Source: Palsa-504 sp963835775
GTDB lineage: Bacteria; Actinomycetota; Actinomycetes; Streptosporangiales; Streptosporangiaceae
Direction: 5' to 3'
Assembly: GCA_963835775.1 (NCBI GenBank)
Contig: CAWIHB010000010.1
Coordinates: forward strand, 558,001 to 622,000
Length of the DNA stretch: 64,000 nucleotides
The notes under the pieces were generated by a model. It saw only the letters and a program-made list of their open reading frames with translations, made no database searches and was not told where the DNA came from. A program made the translations under genes and the position numbers. Positions 7,348 through 15,415 of this stretch are shown one piece after another; within the stretch, counting starts at the first letter, position 1; every line of letters begins with the position of its first letter.

Positions 7348-8292
7348 ATGTCTTCTGCGGAGACGATCGTCATAACCGGAGGGGCCGGATTCCTCGGCTC
7401 CCACCTGTCCGACCGGCTGGTGGCGGACGGCTGCTCGGTTGTCTGCCTGGATAACTTCTGCACCGGGACGCCGGCCAACGTGGCGCACCTGATCGAGAAC
7501 CCGGCCTTCCGGCTGATCCGCTACGACGTCACCGAGTACCTGCACGTCGGCGGGCCGGTGGACACGGTGCTGCACTTCGCCTCCCCGGCCAGCCCGGTCG
7601 ACTACCTGGACCTGCCCATCGAGACGCTCAAGGTCGGCTCGATCGGCACCATGCACGCGCTGGGCCTGGCCCGGGATAAGGGCGCGCGCTTCCTGCTCGC
7701 CTCCACCTCCGAGGTCTACGGCGATCCGCTGGTCCACCCGCAGCCCGAGGACTACTGGGGCAACGTGAACCCGGTTGGCCCGCGGGGTGTCTACGACGAG
7801 GCGAAACGCTTCTCCGAGGCGCTGACGGTGGCCTACCGGAAGAATCACGGAGTCGATACGAAGATCGTCCGTATCTTCAATACCTACGGCCCGCGCATGC
7901 GCCCGAACGACGGCCGGGCCATCCCGACCTTCATCTGCCAGGCGCTGCGGGGCGAGCCGATCACCGTGGCCGGCGACGGCAGCCAGACCCGCTCGGTCTG
8001 CTACGTGAGCGACCTGATCGAGGGCATCCTGCGGCTGCTGCGGTCGTCTCATCCCGGTCCGATGAACATCGGGAACCCGAGCGAGCTTTCCGTGCTCGAG
8101 CTGGCCGAGACGATCAAGAAGATGAGCGGGTCGCAGTCCCCCATCACGTTCGTGCCGCGCCCGCAGGATGACCCGATGGTCCGGCAGCCGCGGATCGACC
8201 TGGCCAACCAGGTGCTGGGCTGGAAACCTGAGGTCGGCTTGGAAGAGGGCCTCAGGCGCACCATCGAGTGGTTCCGCGAGCACGCAGGATGA
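7348..8292 (+). CDS. NAD-dependent epimerase/dehydratase, UDP-glucuronate decarboxylase (UDP-xylose synthase) type
   Basis: The 314-residue extended short-chain dehydrogenase has the Rossmann motif GGAGFLG (residues 11-17), catalytic Thr near 120 in LLASTSEVYGDP, and Y149-x-x-x-K153 in GVYDEAKRF. The stretches HFASPASPVDY, YWGNVNPVGPRGVYDEAKRF and VRIFNTYGPRM match UDP-xylose synthases closely. These enzymes oxidise and decarboxylate UDP-glucuronate to UDP-xylose. GAGGGG lies about 6 nt before the ATG. The stop overlaps the start of the GT2 gene (ATGA), so the sugar nucleotide made here probably feeds the downstream transferases. A UDP-4-keto-arabinose or related product is possible. Confidence 0.85.
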   Translation: MSSAETIVITGGAGFLGSHLSDRLVADGCSVVCLDNFCTGTPANVAHLIENPAFRLIRYDVTEYLHVGGPVDTVLHFASPASPVDYLDLPIETLKVGSIGTMHALGLARDKGARFLLASTSEVYGDPLVHPQPEDYWGNVNPVGPRGVYDEAKRFSEALTVAYRKNHGVDTKIVRIFNTYGPRMRPNDGRAIPTFICQALRGEPITVAGDGSQTRSVCYVSDLIEGILRLLRSSHPGPMNIGNPSELSVLELAETIKKMSGSQSPITFVPRPQDDPMVRQPRIDLANQVLGWKPEVGLEEGLRRTIEWFREHAG

Positions 8293-8993
8293 CGCGCGCC
8301 GTGAAACTCTCCATCCTGATGCCCGTGTACAACGAGGCCAAGACCGTAGAGCGCGTCGTCAAGCGGGTGCTCGATGTCAGCTTCCCCTGCCAGGTGGAAG
8401 TGGTGATCGTCGATGACGCCAGCACCGACGGCACGGCCGAGATCCTCGACCGGCTGAGCGACGAGCGGCTGACCAAGATCAGGCACCCGGTGAACCGGGG
8501 CAAGGGCGCCGCGATCCGCACCGGGGTCGCGGCGGCGACCGGTGACTACATGATCCCGCTGGACGCGGACCTGGAATACCAGCCGGAGGAGATCCCCCAG
8601 CTGCTCGAGCCGGTGCTGAGCGGCGAGGCCGAGGTGGTGTACGGCTGCCGGACCTTCGGCAGCCACTCGGCCTATTCCTTCTGGTACGTGATGGGCAACA
8701 AGGCCGTCACCACCGTGGCGAACGTCCTGTTCAACGCCTACATCGCCGACCTGGAGACCTGTTTCAAGCTGATGCCGCTTGACCTGCTGCGCAGCCTCAA
8801 GGTCAGCTCCGACGGGTTCGGGATGGAGGCCGAGATCACGGGCAAGCTGCTGGCCCGCCGGATCCGGCCGTTCGAGGTGCCGGTCACCTACCGGGCCCGC
8901 AGCCGGGAAGAAGGCAAGAAGATCACCTGGCGAGACGGGGTTCAGGCGATGTGGATTCTGGCCCGGATCCGGCTGGCGAGACCGGCCGCATGA
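8289..8993 (+). CDS. GT2-family glycosyltransferase (dolichol/undecaprenyl-phosphate sugar synthase-like)
   Basis: The 234-residue protein is a single GT-A domain: LSILMPVYNEAKTVERVV, VVIVDDASTDGTAEIL, NRGKGAAIRTGVAAATGDYMIPLDADLEY with the DxD metal site (LDADLE), and the acceptor loop DLETCFKLMP. There are no membrane helices. This is the DPM1-like architecture that transfers a sugar from a nucleotide donor to a polyprenyl phosphate. I chose ATG 8289 because it overlaps the preceding stop by 4 bp; the open frame reaches back to 8268. It is coupled the same way to the methyltransferase after it. The lipid-linked sugar may be the donor for the GT-C-like membrane proteins on either side. Confidence 0.88.
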   Translation: MTRAVKLSILMPVYNEAKTVERVVKRVLDVSFPCQVEVVIVDDASTDGTAEILDRLSDERLTKIRHPVNRGKGAAIRTGVAAATGDYMIPLDADLEYQPEEIPQLLEPVLSGEAEVVYGCRTFGSHSAYSFWYVMGNKAVTTVANVLFNAYIADLETCFKLMPLDLLRSLKVSSDGFGMEAEITGKLLARRIRPFEVPVTYRARSREEGKKITWRDGVQAMWILARIRLARPAA

Positions 8994-9754
8994 GGGCCAT
9001 CAGGGGCGACCGGCAGATCCAGTGTGACGTCCTGGTCGCCCTGTCTGAATGCCGCAACCACCGGAAGTGGTTCGCGGACTTCGCCAAGCCCTACCTGGGC
9101 GATCACCCGGTGGAGATCGGCAGCGGGCTGGGTGATTACGCCCGGGAGTGGATTCCGCTGGTCGGCAAGTTCACCGTGACCGACGCGGACGAGGCGTTCG
9201 TCATCGGACTGAAGCGGGAGATGGCCGAGTTCCCCCAAGTGGATGTGCAGCAGATCCTGCTGCCCACCACGGTACGGGCCGGGCATTCCTGCCTGATCTC
9301 CTACAACGTGCTCGAGCACATCGAGGACCACATCGGGGCGCTGCGCAGCATGGCCGGGCTGGTCCGGGTGGGCGGCTACATCGTCCTGGTCTGCCCGGCG
9401 TTCCCGTTCGCGATGAGCCCGGTGGACATCGCCACCGGGCATGTCCGCCGCTACACCAGGCGCTCCATGACCAGGGCGCTGACCGGCGCTGGCCTGGAGG
9501 CAGTGGACGTGCGGTACGCCAACTCCCTGGGCCTGATCTGCTATTACGCATTCACCAGCCTGCTGCGCAGACAGCTGTCTACGGGCGGCACGATGACGGT
9601 CTACGACCGGCTGGTGGTCCCGGTGGTCCGCTTCGCGGAGCGGATGATGCGGCACCGGCCGCCTTTCGGCCAGTCGGTGATCGCGGTGGCCCGGGTGACG
9701 GGCCACGACGCGGATCCGGTTCCTCAGATCCCGGCGCTGCCGACCAGCCGGTAG
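8990..9754 (+). CDS. Class I SAM-dependent methyltransferase
   Basis: The 254-residue product has motif I VEIGSGLGDYARE, motif II around TVTDADEAF, and post-motif YNVLEHIEDHIGALRSMAGLVRVGGYIVLVCPAF, all typical of the Methyltransf_11/12 fold. A C-terminal segment of about 100 residues contains a moderately hydrophobic stretch near YANSLGLICYYAFTSLL. The start ATG overlaps the GT2 stop (8990-8993). Its 3' end overlaps the convergent membrane protein gene by 31 bp (9724-9754). In this context it may methylate a glycan or lipid-linked sugar; that is inference. Confidence 0.85.
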   Translation: MRAIRGDRQIQCDVLVALSECRNHRKWFADFAKPYLGDHPVEIGSGLGDYAREWIPLVGKFTVTDADEAFVIGLKREMAEFPQVDVQQILLPTTVRAGHSCLISYNVLEHIEDHIGALRSMAGLVRVGGYIVLVCPAFPFAMSPVDIATGHVRRYTRRSMTRALTGAGLEAVDVRYANSLGLICYYAFTSLLRRQLSTGGTMTVYDRLVVPVVRFAERMMRHRPPFGQSVIAVARVTGHDADPVPQIPALPTSR

Positions 9755-11478
9755 ACCCACGCCCCGTCGGTGTGGAAGGCGAAGGCGAAGCCGGTGGCGG
9801 ACAGGTAGCGCATCAGGGCCGGGCCCGGTTTGGCCTGCCACACCACGACCCAGCCCACGTGCAGGCTGCGCAGGTCCCGCCGCGCCGCGGCGGCCTGCTC
9901 CTGGCCTACCGGGAAACCCTGCTGGGCCTGGTTGAGCTCGACATAGAACGGATGGCGCTCGATCGCGGTGATGGTCGGCTTCGGTATCCAAGAGGCGTAC
10001 GCGTCCGCCCGCGGGTGGCCATCGGCCACCGCCTCCAGGATGCCCTGAGCGTACGGCTCCTCCCCGTACTGCGGGACGTTGGCCAGGCCGAACGGCACGT
10101 CGACCACGATGGAGCCGGAATGGTCGGCGGCGATCGGGCCGTCCAGGGCGGCCAGCACGGTCGGCATGGTGGGCAGGCCGTCCGGGCCCCCCGACCAGCC
10201 GGCCTCCAGGCCGCCAAGCAGGGCCACCACCACGATCAGCGGCCAGACCCGGCGGCGGCCAAGCCAGTCCACGCCGGCGCCGGCCAGCAGGGCCGCTCCG
10301 ACCAGCCCGAGCAGGGCAAGCCGGTCGGCTTCGCGGAACACCGACAGCCCGGGCACCCGGATGAACCAGGTGTACGGCATCACCTCGGACACCTGCACGC
10401 CCCGCCACGTCTGGGCCAGCGGCAGGTACATGTGCTGGCCGATATACAGCACCGGCCCGAGCGCAAGCGCCGCGCCACCCAGCCACAGCAGGGCCAGCAG
10501 CCACGCGCTGCGGCGCCGCCAGCTCACGATCAGGCCGAATACGGCCACCGCGGTCAGCACCACGCCGAACGTATTCATCGTCTCGATGTGCGTACGGGAC
10601 GTGTAGATGTGCCCCAGGGCGGTCAGCCCGTAGCTGGCCAGCCGGGGCGAGGGCGCGAACTGGCTGGGCAGGTTGGCCACCCAGGCCTGGTACCCGAGCG
10701 CCGCGGCCGGGGCGGCGGCGCCGCCCGCCCGGGACTGCTGGAGCATGGCGATCAGCTGGGGGCTGGCCACGACCAGCGCGGTCACCGCGGCGGCGGCCAG
10801 GATCCCGAGCCGGTCAAGCGCCGCGTCCAGGCCGCGCGTGCCGGCCAGCCAGCCGATCAGCACCAGGGCGGCGAGGATCAGGGCCATGACCGCTGATTCC
10901 TGGTTGACCAGGACCGAGGCGCCGAGCACGACGCCGAGGATCACGGCCCGCCCGATGGTGGGGTCGCGGCGCAGCCGGACGGCGGCCTCCAGGGTCACGG
11001 GCAGCAGCACGGTGCCGTACACGATGTTCAGGTGGTACCAGGCCTGGTAGGTCAGCATGGACGACAGCCCGAAGAACGCTCCGGCCGCGATGGCGCCGGC
11101 CAGCGTGGGCAGCCACAGCCGGGCTGCCCGGTACATGGCGTAGCAGGCCAGGCCGGGGGCGATCATGGTCAGCAGGTTGTAGGCGGCCGACGGGCCGAAG
11201 GCCAGTGTGACCGGCGCCATCACCACGCCGACCAGCGGCACCAGGGTGTGGTAGCCCAGCTGGAGCCCGGCGGGCGCGGCCATGTAGGTCGTGGCGTACG
11301 GGTTGTGCAGACCGATGATCTGGTGCGCCACCCACCACAGGTTCCACACGTAGATGGCCACATCGCGGCTGAAGGGCAGGCGGCCGGTGATGTAGGTGGC
11401 CAGCGGCCAGGTCGCGGCGACCCCCGCGGCCAGGAAGCCGGCCAGCACGGTCAGCTCCCGGGCCCAGGGCCTGGCCAC
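9724..11478 (-). CDS. Polytopic membrane protein, GT-C glycosyltransferase-like (paralogue of the 5492-7309 product)
   Basis: It begins at GTG 11478. The 584-residue product has about eleven hydrophobic segments followed by a soluble C-terminal domain of about 140 residues. The first loop (SRDVAIYVWNLWWVAHQI, then AAPAGLQLGYHTLVPLVGVVMAPVTLAFGP) aligns well with the 5492 product, where NTSVLLPAAVLAPVTLLAGP occupies the same place. The C-terminal part ends DGAWVYRLVG, paralleling GDVLAWRL. The two paralogues flank the UXS-GT2-methyltransferase genes and point towards each other. The likely role is transfer of a polyprenyl-phosphate sugar at the outer membrane face; donor and acceptor are unknown. 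Confidence 0.75.
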   Translation of the reverse strand: MARPWARELTVLAGFLAAGVAATWPLATYITGRLPFSRDVAIYVWNLWWVAHQIIGLHNPYATTYMAAPAGLQLGYHTLVPLVGVVMAPVTLAFGPSAAYNLLTMIAPGLACYAMYRAARLWLPTLAGAIAAGAFFGLSSMLTYQAWYHLNIVYGTVLLPVTLEAAVRLRRDPTIGRAVILGVVLGASVLVNQESAVMALILAALVLIGWLAGTRGLDAALDRLGILAAAAVTALVVASPQLIAMLQQSRAGGAAAPAAALGYQAWVANLPSQFAPSPRLASYGLTALGHIYTSRTHIETMNTFGVVLTAVAVFGLIVSWRRRSAWLLALLWLGGAALALGPVLYIGQHMYLPLAQTWRGVQVSEVMPYTWFIRVPGLSVFREADRLALLGLVGAALLAGAGVDWLGRRRVWPLIVVVALLGGLEAGWSGGPDGLPTMPTVLAALDGPIAADHSGSIVVDVPFGLANVPQYGEEPYAQGILEAVADGHPRADAYASWIPKPTITAIERHPFYVELNQAQQGFPVGQEQAAAARRDLRSLHVGWVVVWQAKPGPALMRYLSATGFAFAFHTDGAWVYRLVGSAGI

Positions 11479-11668
11479 CGTGTCCCGCAGCCGGCCCGTC
11501 CTGCTCCCGGCCGGCCCCGCCGGCCGGCCAGCCGCCCTCCGCTGCCCGCCACCTGCCCCTGGGTCATGGACGGAAGCCTAGTGGGGGGCGCGGTGCGACC
11601 GGGATCACACCTGATGACGCCCGTCCGGGGGTGCGTGCCCGCTCGCTGCTGCGTCATCCTGGCTGGGG

Positions 11669-12427
11669 ATGAAACTCCCCGAGGTGCTCGTGCTGCTCGC
11701 CGCCGGTACGGCCGGCGGCATCTTCAGCACGGTGGTGTCCATCGCTTCCCTGGTCACCTACCCGGCGCTGCTCGCGCTCGGCGTGCCGCCGCTGGCCGCC
11801 AACATGACCAACACCGTGTCCCTGGTCCTCACCGGGGCGGGTTCTGTGGCCGGGTCGCGGCCGGAGCTGAAGGGACAGGGCCGGCGGGTGCTCCGGCTCG
11901 GCGTCATCACCGCCCTCGGCGGGGCGGCCGGGGCGGCGGTCCTGCTGAATACCCCGGCGGGCACCTTTGCCATCGTCGTCCCGGTGCTGATTGCGGCGGC
12001 CTCGCTGGTGCTCCTGGTCCAGCCCAGGATCAAGCGGCTGGCTCCGGCGCCCGATGCGGGCCGGCGGCGGCGCCTGGCCTCGGTTGCCGCGCTGTTCGCG
12101 GTGGCCATGTACGTCGGGTATTTCGGCGCGGCCGCGGGCGTCATGCTGCTCGTGGTGCTCATGACCATGATCGGCGAGCCGCTGATCAGGGTCAATGCGA
12201 TCAAGAACGCCGTTTCCGGCCTGGCCAACGCGATGGCCGCGCTGTGCTTCGCGCTGTTCGGCGACGTCCGGTGGAAACTCGTGGTCCCGCTGGCGGCCGG
12301 CTTCCTCGTCGGGGGGTGGATCGGGCCGAAGATCGCCCGGCGGGTCCCGGCCGAGCCGTTCCGGGTCTTCGTCAGCCTGTGCGGGTTTGGGCTGGCGGTG
12401 AAGCTTGGCCTCAGCGCGTACCGCTGA
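11669..12427 (+). CDS. TauE/SafE (DUF81) family membrane transporter
   Basis: The 252-residue protein has about eight hydrophobic segments in two related halves. The first half has GGIFSTVVSIASLVTYPALLALGVPPLAANMTNTVSLV, the second GYFGAAAGVMLLVVLM...GEPLIRVNAIKNAVSGLANAMAALCFA, both diagnostic of TauE/SafE. Members export or exchange sulfite, sulfoacetate and other organosulfur or carboxylate anions; the substrate here is not determined. The ATG at 11669 follows GGCTGGGG. It is divergent from the membrane protein at 11478 with a 190-bp gap. Confidence 0.9.
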   Translation: MKLPEVLVLLAAGTAGGIFSTVVSIASLVTYPALLALGVPPLAANMTNTVSLVLTGAGSVAGSRPELKGQGRRVLRLGVITALGGAAGAAVLLNTPAGTFAIVVPVLIAAASLVLLVQPRIKRLAPAPDAGRRRRLASVAALFAVAMYVGYFGAAAGVMLLVVLMTMIGEPLIRVNAIKNAVSGLANAMAALCFALFGDVRWKLVVPLAAGFLVGGWIGPKIARRVPAEPFRVFVSLCGFGLAVKLGLSAYR

Positions 12428-12493
12428 CTTTGCTGATGTTCTAGTCAAAATGAGGTAAGTGCGCTCATCGCGCGAACTAGCGTGACAAAATCC

Positions 12494-12522
12494 TTCACAT
12501 ACCTATCCAGGATGGTTTACTC
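12494..12522 (+). promoter_or_regulatory. Possible promoter upstream of the small zinc-ribbon membrane protein
   Basis: TTCACA (12494-12499), 17-bp spacer, TTACTC (12517-12522), in a locally AT-richer patch of the 12428-12669 intergenic region. It is about 150 bp before the ATG at 12670. Low-confidence match. Confidence 0.35.
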
Positions 12523-12669
12523 TGTGCTAATGATCGGGCACTAGGGGTAAGCGCCGTTCCGCCCTGAGTGCCCACGGCGGTGGTCAACTCGCGCCGGCGT
12601 CACAGTGCCCGGCCGCGTGGCGGCACGGGCCACGGGCGTTTTCCGCGCGGGCAGAATAGGAGCCTCAGC

Positions 12670-12903
12670 ATGGCAGCTCTGGTCATTATTGTCATTATTG
12701 CCGTCGGCTACCTGGTGTCGCTGCGCATTCACCCGCTGCGCAAGTGCCCGAGATGCAACATGAGCGGCAGGCACTTCGGCGCGGTGTTCAAGGGCACCTA
12801 CCGGCGCTGCCGCCGGTGCGATGGCCGTGGCCAGCTCGACCGGGTCGGCACGCAGGTCTTCTACGGCGGGACCAGGCACACCGGGACGTTCCCGAAGAAG
12901 TAG
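12670..12903 (+). CDS. Small membrane-anchored zinc-ribbon protein
   Basis: The 77-residue product has one N-terminal membrane helix (AALVIIVIIAVGYLVSL). A cytoplasmic domain follows with two Cys pairs, CPRC at about 25-28 and CRRC at about 45-48, in CPRCNMSGRHFGAV...RRCRRCDGRGQ. This resembles half of a DnaJ-type CxxCxGxG zinc-binding repeat. The start is the ATG at 12670, preceded by AGGAG; the frame is open to 12568 but lacks coding character there. I know of similar actinobacterial proteins without a function. A redox or chaperone-adaptor role is only a guess. Confidence 0.75.
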   Translation: MAALVIIVIIAVGYLVSLRIHPLRKCPRCNMSGRHFGAVFKGTYRRCRRCDGRGQLDRVGTQVFYGGTRHTGTFPKK

Positions 12904-12945
12904 CGCCGGGGGCCCCGCGACCCGCCCGCGGGCCCGCTCCCGGCG

Positions 12946-13914
12946 CTAGGGCGTCACGATGATCTTGCCGACGACGCCGCCCTCGGCGGCCTCGTGCGCG
13001 GCCACGATACGGTCCAGCGGGTACTTGTGCACGGGCAGGCTGGTGAGGTCACCCGCCGCCAGCGCGGCGGTGATATCCGCCGCGGCCGCCTCCCGCGCCG
13101 CGGCCGGAAGGGTGAACAGCAGCATGAACTCGAGCTTGACGTTGGCGGTCATGCAGGGCCGGACGGGCAGGACGGGATCGGCCGCCTCCGCCGCGTAGGT
13201 CATGATCGTGGTCCCCGGATGCGCCACCGCCAGGTCGAGGGCCAGGTTGGCGCCCAGCGCCAGCTCGATCACCCGGTCGACCGCGGGCGCGAACGCGTGG
13301 ACCCGCTGGATCGCGTCGGCCGACCGGTAGTTCACCACCAGGTCGGCACCTGCCTTCTCGGCCAGCGCCGCCTTCTCCGAGCTGCTCACGGTGGTGATCA
13401 CTCGAGCCCCGGCCCGTTTGGCCAATTCAATAGCGAAGTGACCGACAGCCCCGGCACCTCCGGCCACCAGTACGGTCTGGCCGGTCACCGGGCCGTCGCA
13501 GAACAGGCTGTAGTGCGCGGTCATGGCCGGCACGCCGACTGATGCGCCCAGCTCGAACGAGGCGCCGTCGGGCAGCGGCGAGGCCTGCCGTTCCGGCAGC
13601 ACGGTCCACTCGGCCGCCGTCCCCCAGCGCCGCCCGGCCGCCGCCAGCCACAGCCACACCCGCTCCCCCACGCGGCCCGGATCGACCCCGGGACCGACCG
13701 CCTCGATGATGCCCGCGCCATCTTGGTGCGGGATCTGGAAGCCGTCGATGGGCCGCGGCGTCATGCCCGAGCGGGACTTGTAGTCGGTGGGATTAAGGCC
13801 GGAGGCGCGCACCCGGACCAGGACCTCGCCCGGACCCGGCTGGGGCCGGTCGATCTCTTCGACGCGCAGCACGTCGGCGGCCGCACCGGTCGTGGCGTAC
13901 AGGGCTGCCTTCAT
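12946..13914 (-). CDS. Zinc-independent alcohol dehydrogenase / NADPH:quinone reductase (MDR superfamily)
   Basis: The 322-residue product has an N-terminal GroES-like domain (PGPGEVLVRVRASGLNPTDYK) and a Rossmann domain with GGAGAVGHFAIELAKRAGARVITTVSSSEKAALAEKAGADLVVNY. The catalytic-zinc Cys/His ligands of classical alcohol dehydrogenases are absent, so it belongs to the zeta-crystallin-like quinone oxidoreductases, which reduce quinones or enones with NADPH. The ATG overlaps the stop of the DUF2000 gene (13911-13914), so the two are coupled. Confidence 0.88.
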   Translation of the reverse strand: MKAALYATTGAAADVLRVEEIDRPQPGPGEVLVRVRASGLNPTDYKSRSGMTPRPIDGFQIPHQDGAGIIEAVGPGVDPGRVGERVWLWLAAAGRRWGTAAEWTVLPERQASPLPDGASFELGASVGVPAMTAHYSLFCDGPVTGQTVLVAGGAGAVGHFAIELAKRAGARVITTVSSSEKAALAEKAGADLVVNYRSADAIQRVHAFAPAVDRVIELALGANLALDLAVAHPGTTIMTYAAEAADPVLPVRPCMTANVKLEFMLLFTLPAAAREAAAADITAALAAGDLTSLPVHKYPLDRIVAAHEAAEGGVVGKIIVTP

Positions 13915-14327
13915 GGGTGCAGCGTAGCGCCTTTGAATACCTTGTCTACGGCGTTGCGCGGCCCGTGCAGCGCGAGCCCGGCGAACTGCAGGTCGGCCGC
14001 GGCGACGGCCCGGACCACGGCCCGGTTATCGTCGTCGTGGCCGGTCGCGAACATGTCCATGGTGTAGACCGCCATCGGCATCCCGCGGGCCAGCGCGCGC
14101 TGGTGGGCCTGGCTGAGCGTCTGGCCTTCGGCTGCGTAAACCACCACCGGCTGCCGGAACAGCTCCAGGTAGGTGTTCCCCGACCCGTCCTCGTAGGGCT
14201 TGCCCATCACCTCAGGCGCGCTGGCGGCGATGCCGCTGGCCAGGAAGGCGGTCACGTTCAGCTGCTGCCAGGCCTCGAGGCCGGCGCGCACGGCGATAGC
14301 GATCTTGGTGTCGAAACGTGTGGTCAC
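13911..14327 (-). CDS. DUF2000 family protein
   Basis: I choose GTG 14327, giving a 138-residue protein starting (M)TTRFDTKIAIAVR, the usual N-terminus of this family; the frame is open to 14387. Family-like segments are LEAWQQLNVTAFLASGIAA, GKPYEDGSGNTYLELFRQPVVVY, YTMDMFATGHDDDNRA and the C-terminal ALHGPRNAVDKVFKGA. DUF2000 proteins are small alpha/beta proteins of unknown biochemical role. It precedes and overlaps the quinone-reductase-like gene. Confidence 0.8.
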   Translation of the reverse strand: MTTRFDTKIAIAVRAGLEAWQQLNVTAFLASGIAASAPEVMGKPYEDGSGNTYLELFRQPVVVYAAEGQTLSQAHQRALARGMPMAVYTMDMFATGHDDDNRAVVRAVAAADLQFAGLALHGPRNAVDKVFKGATLHP

Positions 14328-14392
14328 CCGCCTCAGCCTGCCCGGCCGGCCGCGCTTGGTCTTGAACGCTGGAGCGCCGCCGGGCACTCCGC

Positions 14393-14437
14393 CTGCGGTA
14401 ATGGCCCGCTGCGGTAGTGGCCGGCCTGCGATAATGG
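14393..14437 (+). repeat. Three direct repeats CTGCGRTARTGG just upstream of the AraC gene
   Basis: CTGCGGTAATGGCC (14393-14406), CTGCGGTAGTGGCC (14409-14422) and CTGCGATAATGG (14426-14437) recur every 16-17 bp. The last copy contains GATAAT preceded by TGC, which looks like an extended -10 placed 5 nt before the ATG at 14441, implying a leaderless transcript. Direct repeats spaced by about 1.5 helical turns are typical binding sites of AraC dimers, so autoregulation is plausible. Confidence 0.5.
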
Positions 14438-14440
14438 AGG

Positions 14441-15415
14441 ATGGCCGCCGTCGATTCAGCCAGGGACTGGGCCCGGTACTGGCGCGCGGACGGGGTGCCG
14501 GTGGAGGCCATGCACGCGCACTTCACCTCGCACGTGTACCACCGGCACAGCCACGAGAGCTACTCCTTCGGCGTGACGGAGACCGGCGCGCAGGCGTTCA
14601 CCTGCCGTAACGGGCGGCACGTGAGCGGCACCGGGATGGTGATGGCCTTCAATCCCGACGATCCGCACGACGGCCACGCGGCCGGCGATGGCGGGTTCAC
14701 CTACCGGATGGTGCACATCTGGCCGGAATTCTTCGCCAGCCTGACCGGCGCGGGCCTGCCGCTGCCGCTGTTCCGCTCGCCGGTGCTCGACGACCCGGTG
14801 ACCGCCCATTCGCTGCGCCGCCTGCACCTGGCGCTCACCGGTCCCGAGACCGAGCTGGAACGGTACGAGCGGCTCACCGCCACGGCCCGGCTCCTGGTCC
14901 GGCACTCCTCGGCGCGGGGCGCCGTTTTTGACCATGACGGGGTGGCCGGATCCGAGCTGCGGGTCGCCGCGCGGATCCGCGAGCTGCTGCACGAGCGGTA
15001 CGCGGCCGCCGACCTGACCGCCCCTGACCCGACCAGCGCCGACCCGACCAGCGCCGACCCGACCAGCGCCGACCCGACCAGCGCCGACCCGACCAGCGCC
15101 GACCCGACCAGCGCTGACCCGACCAGCGCTGACCTGACCAGCGCTGACCTGGCCGCGGCCGCCGGCTGCAGCAGGTACGCCGCCTACCGGGCCTTCCACC
15201 AGGTGTACGGGCTCGCGCCCAGCGAATACGCCCGGCAGCTCCGGGTGCGCGCGGCGCGGCGGCTGCTGGCCCGTGACGTCCCGCCCGCGGCCGCCGCGGC
15301 CGAGGCCGGCTTCGCAGATCAGGCCCACCTGACCCGGTGGTTCCGGCGGTACTACGGGGTCACGCCCGGCGCCTACCGCAGCGCCATGCACCCGCGGGCG
15401 GTGGCGCCCCGATGA
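14441..15415 (+). CDS. AraC-family transcriptional regulator with an internal DPTSA repeat expansion
   Basis: The 324-residue product has an N-terminal cupin-type sensing domain (HVYHRHSHESYSFGVTETGAQAFTCRNG...MVMAFNPDDPHDGHA). The C-terminal double helix-turn-helix begins DLAAAAGCSRYAAYRAFHQVYGLAPSEYARQLRVRAARRLL and continues AAAEAGFADQAHLTRWFRRYYGVTPGAYR. Between the domains, exactly at the entry to the first HTH, lie seven DPTSA units and one DLTSA. Since DLTSADLAAAAG is what the domain normally starts with, the repeats look like tandem duplication of the first HTH helix cap. The array lengthens the linker without breaking the frame. The target is unknown; the downstream gene overlaps its stop and may be co-regulated. 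Confidence 0.9.
   Translation: MAAVDSARDWARYWRADGVPVEAMHAHFTSHVYHRHSHESYSFGVTETGAQAFTCRNGRHVSGTGMVMAFNPDDPHDGHAAGDGGFTYRMVHIWPEFFASLTGAGLPLPLFRSPVLDDPVTAHSLRRLHLALTGPETELERYERLTATARLLVRHSSARGAVFDHDGVAGSELRVAARIRELLHERYAAADLTAPDPTSADPTSADPTSADPTSADPTSADPTSADPTSADLTSADLAAAAGCSRYAAYRAFHQVYGLAPSEYARQLRVRAARRLLARDVPPAAAAAEAGFADQAHLTRWFRRYYGVTPGAYRSAMHPRAVAPR
15026..15145 (+). repeat. In-frame 15-bp minisatellite (8 units) in the AraC gene
   Basis: Seven near-identical units of GACCCGACCAGCGCC, the last of them ending GCT, followed by one variant GACCTGACCAGCGCT. The period is a multiple of three, so copy-number change keeps the frame. The units differ by almost nothing, which implies recent expansion. 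Confidence 0.95.
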
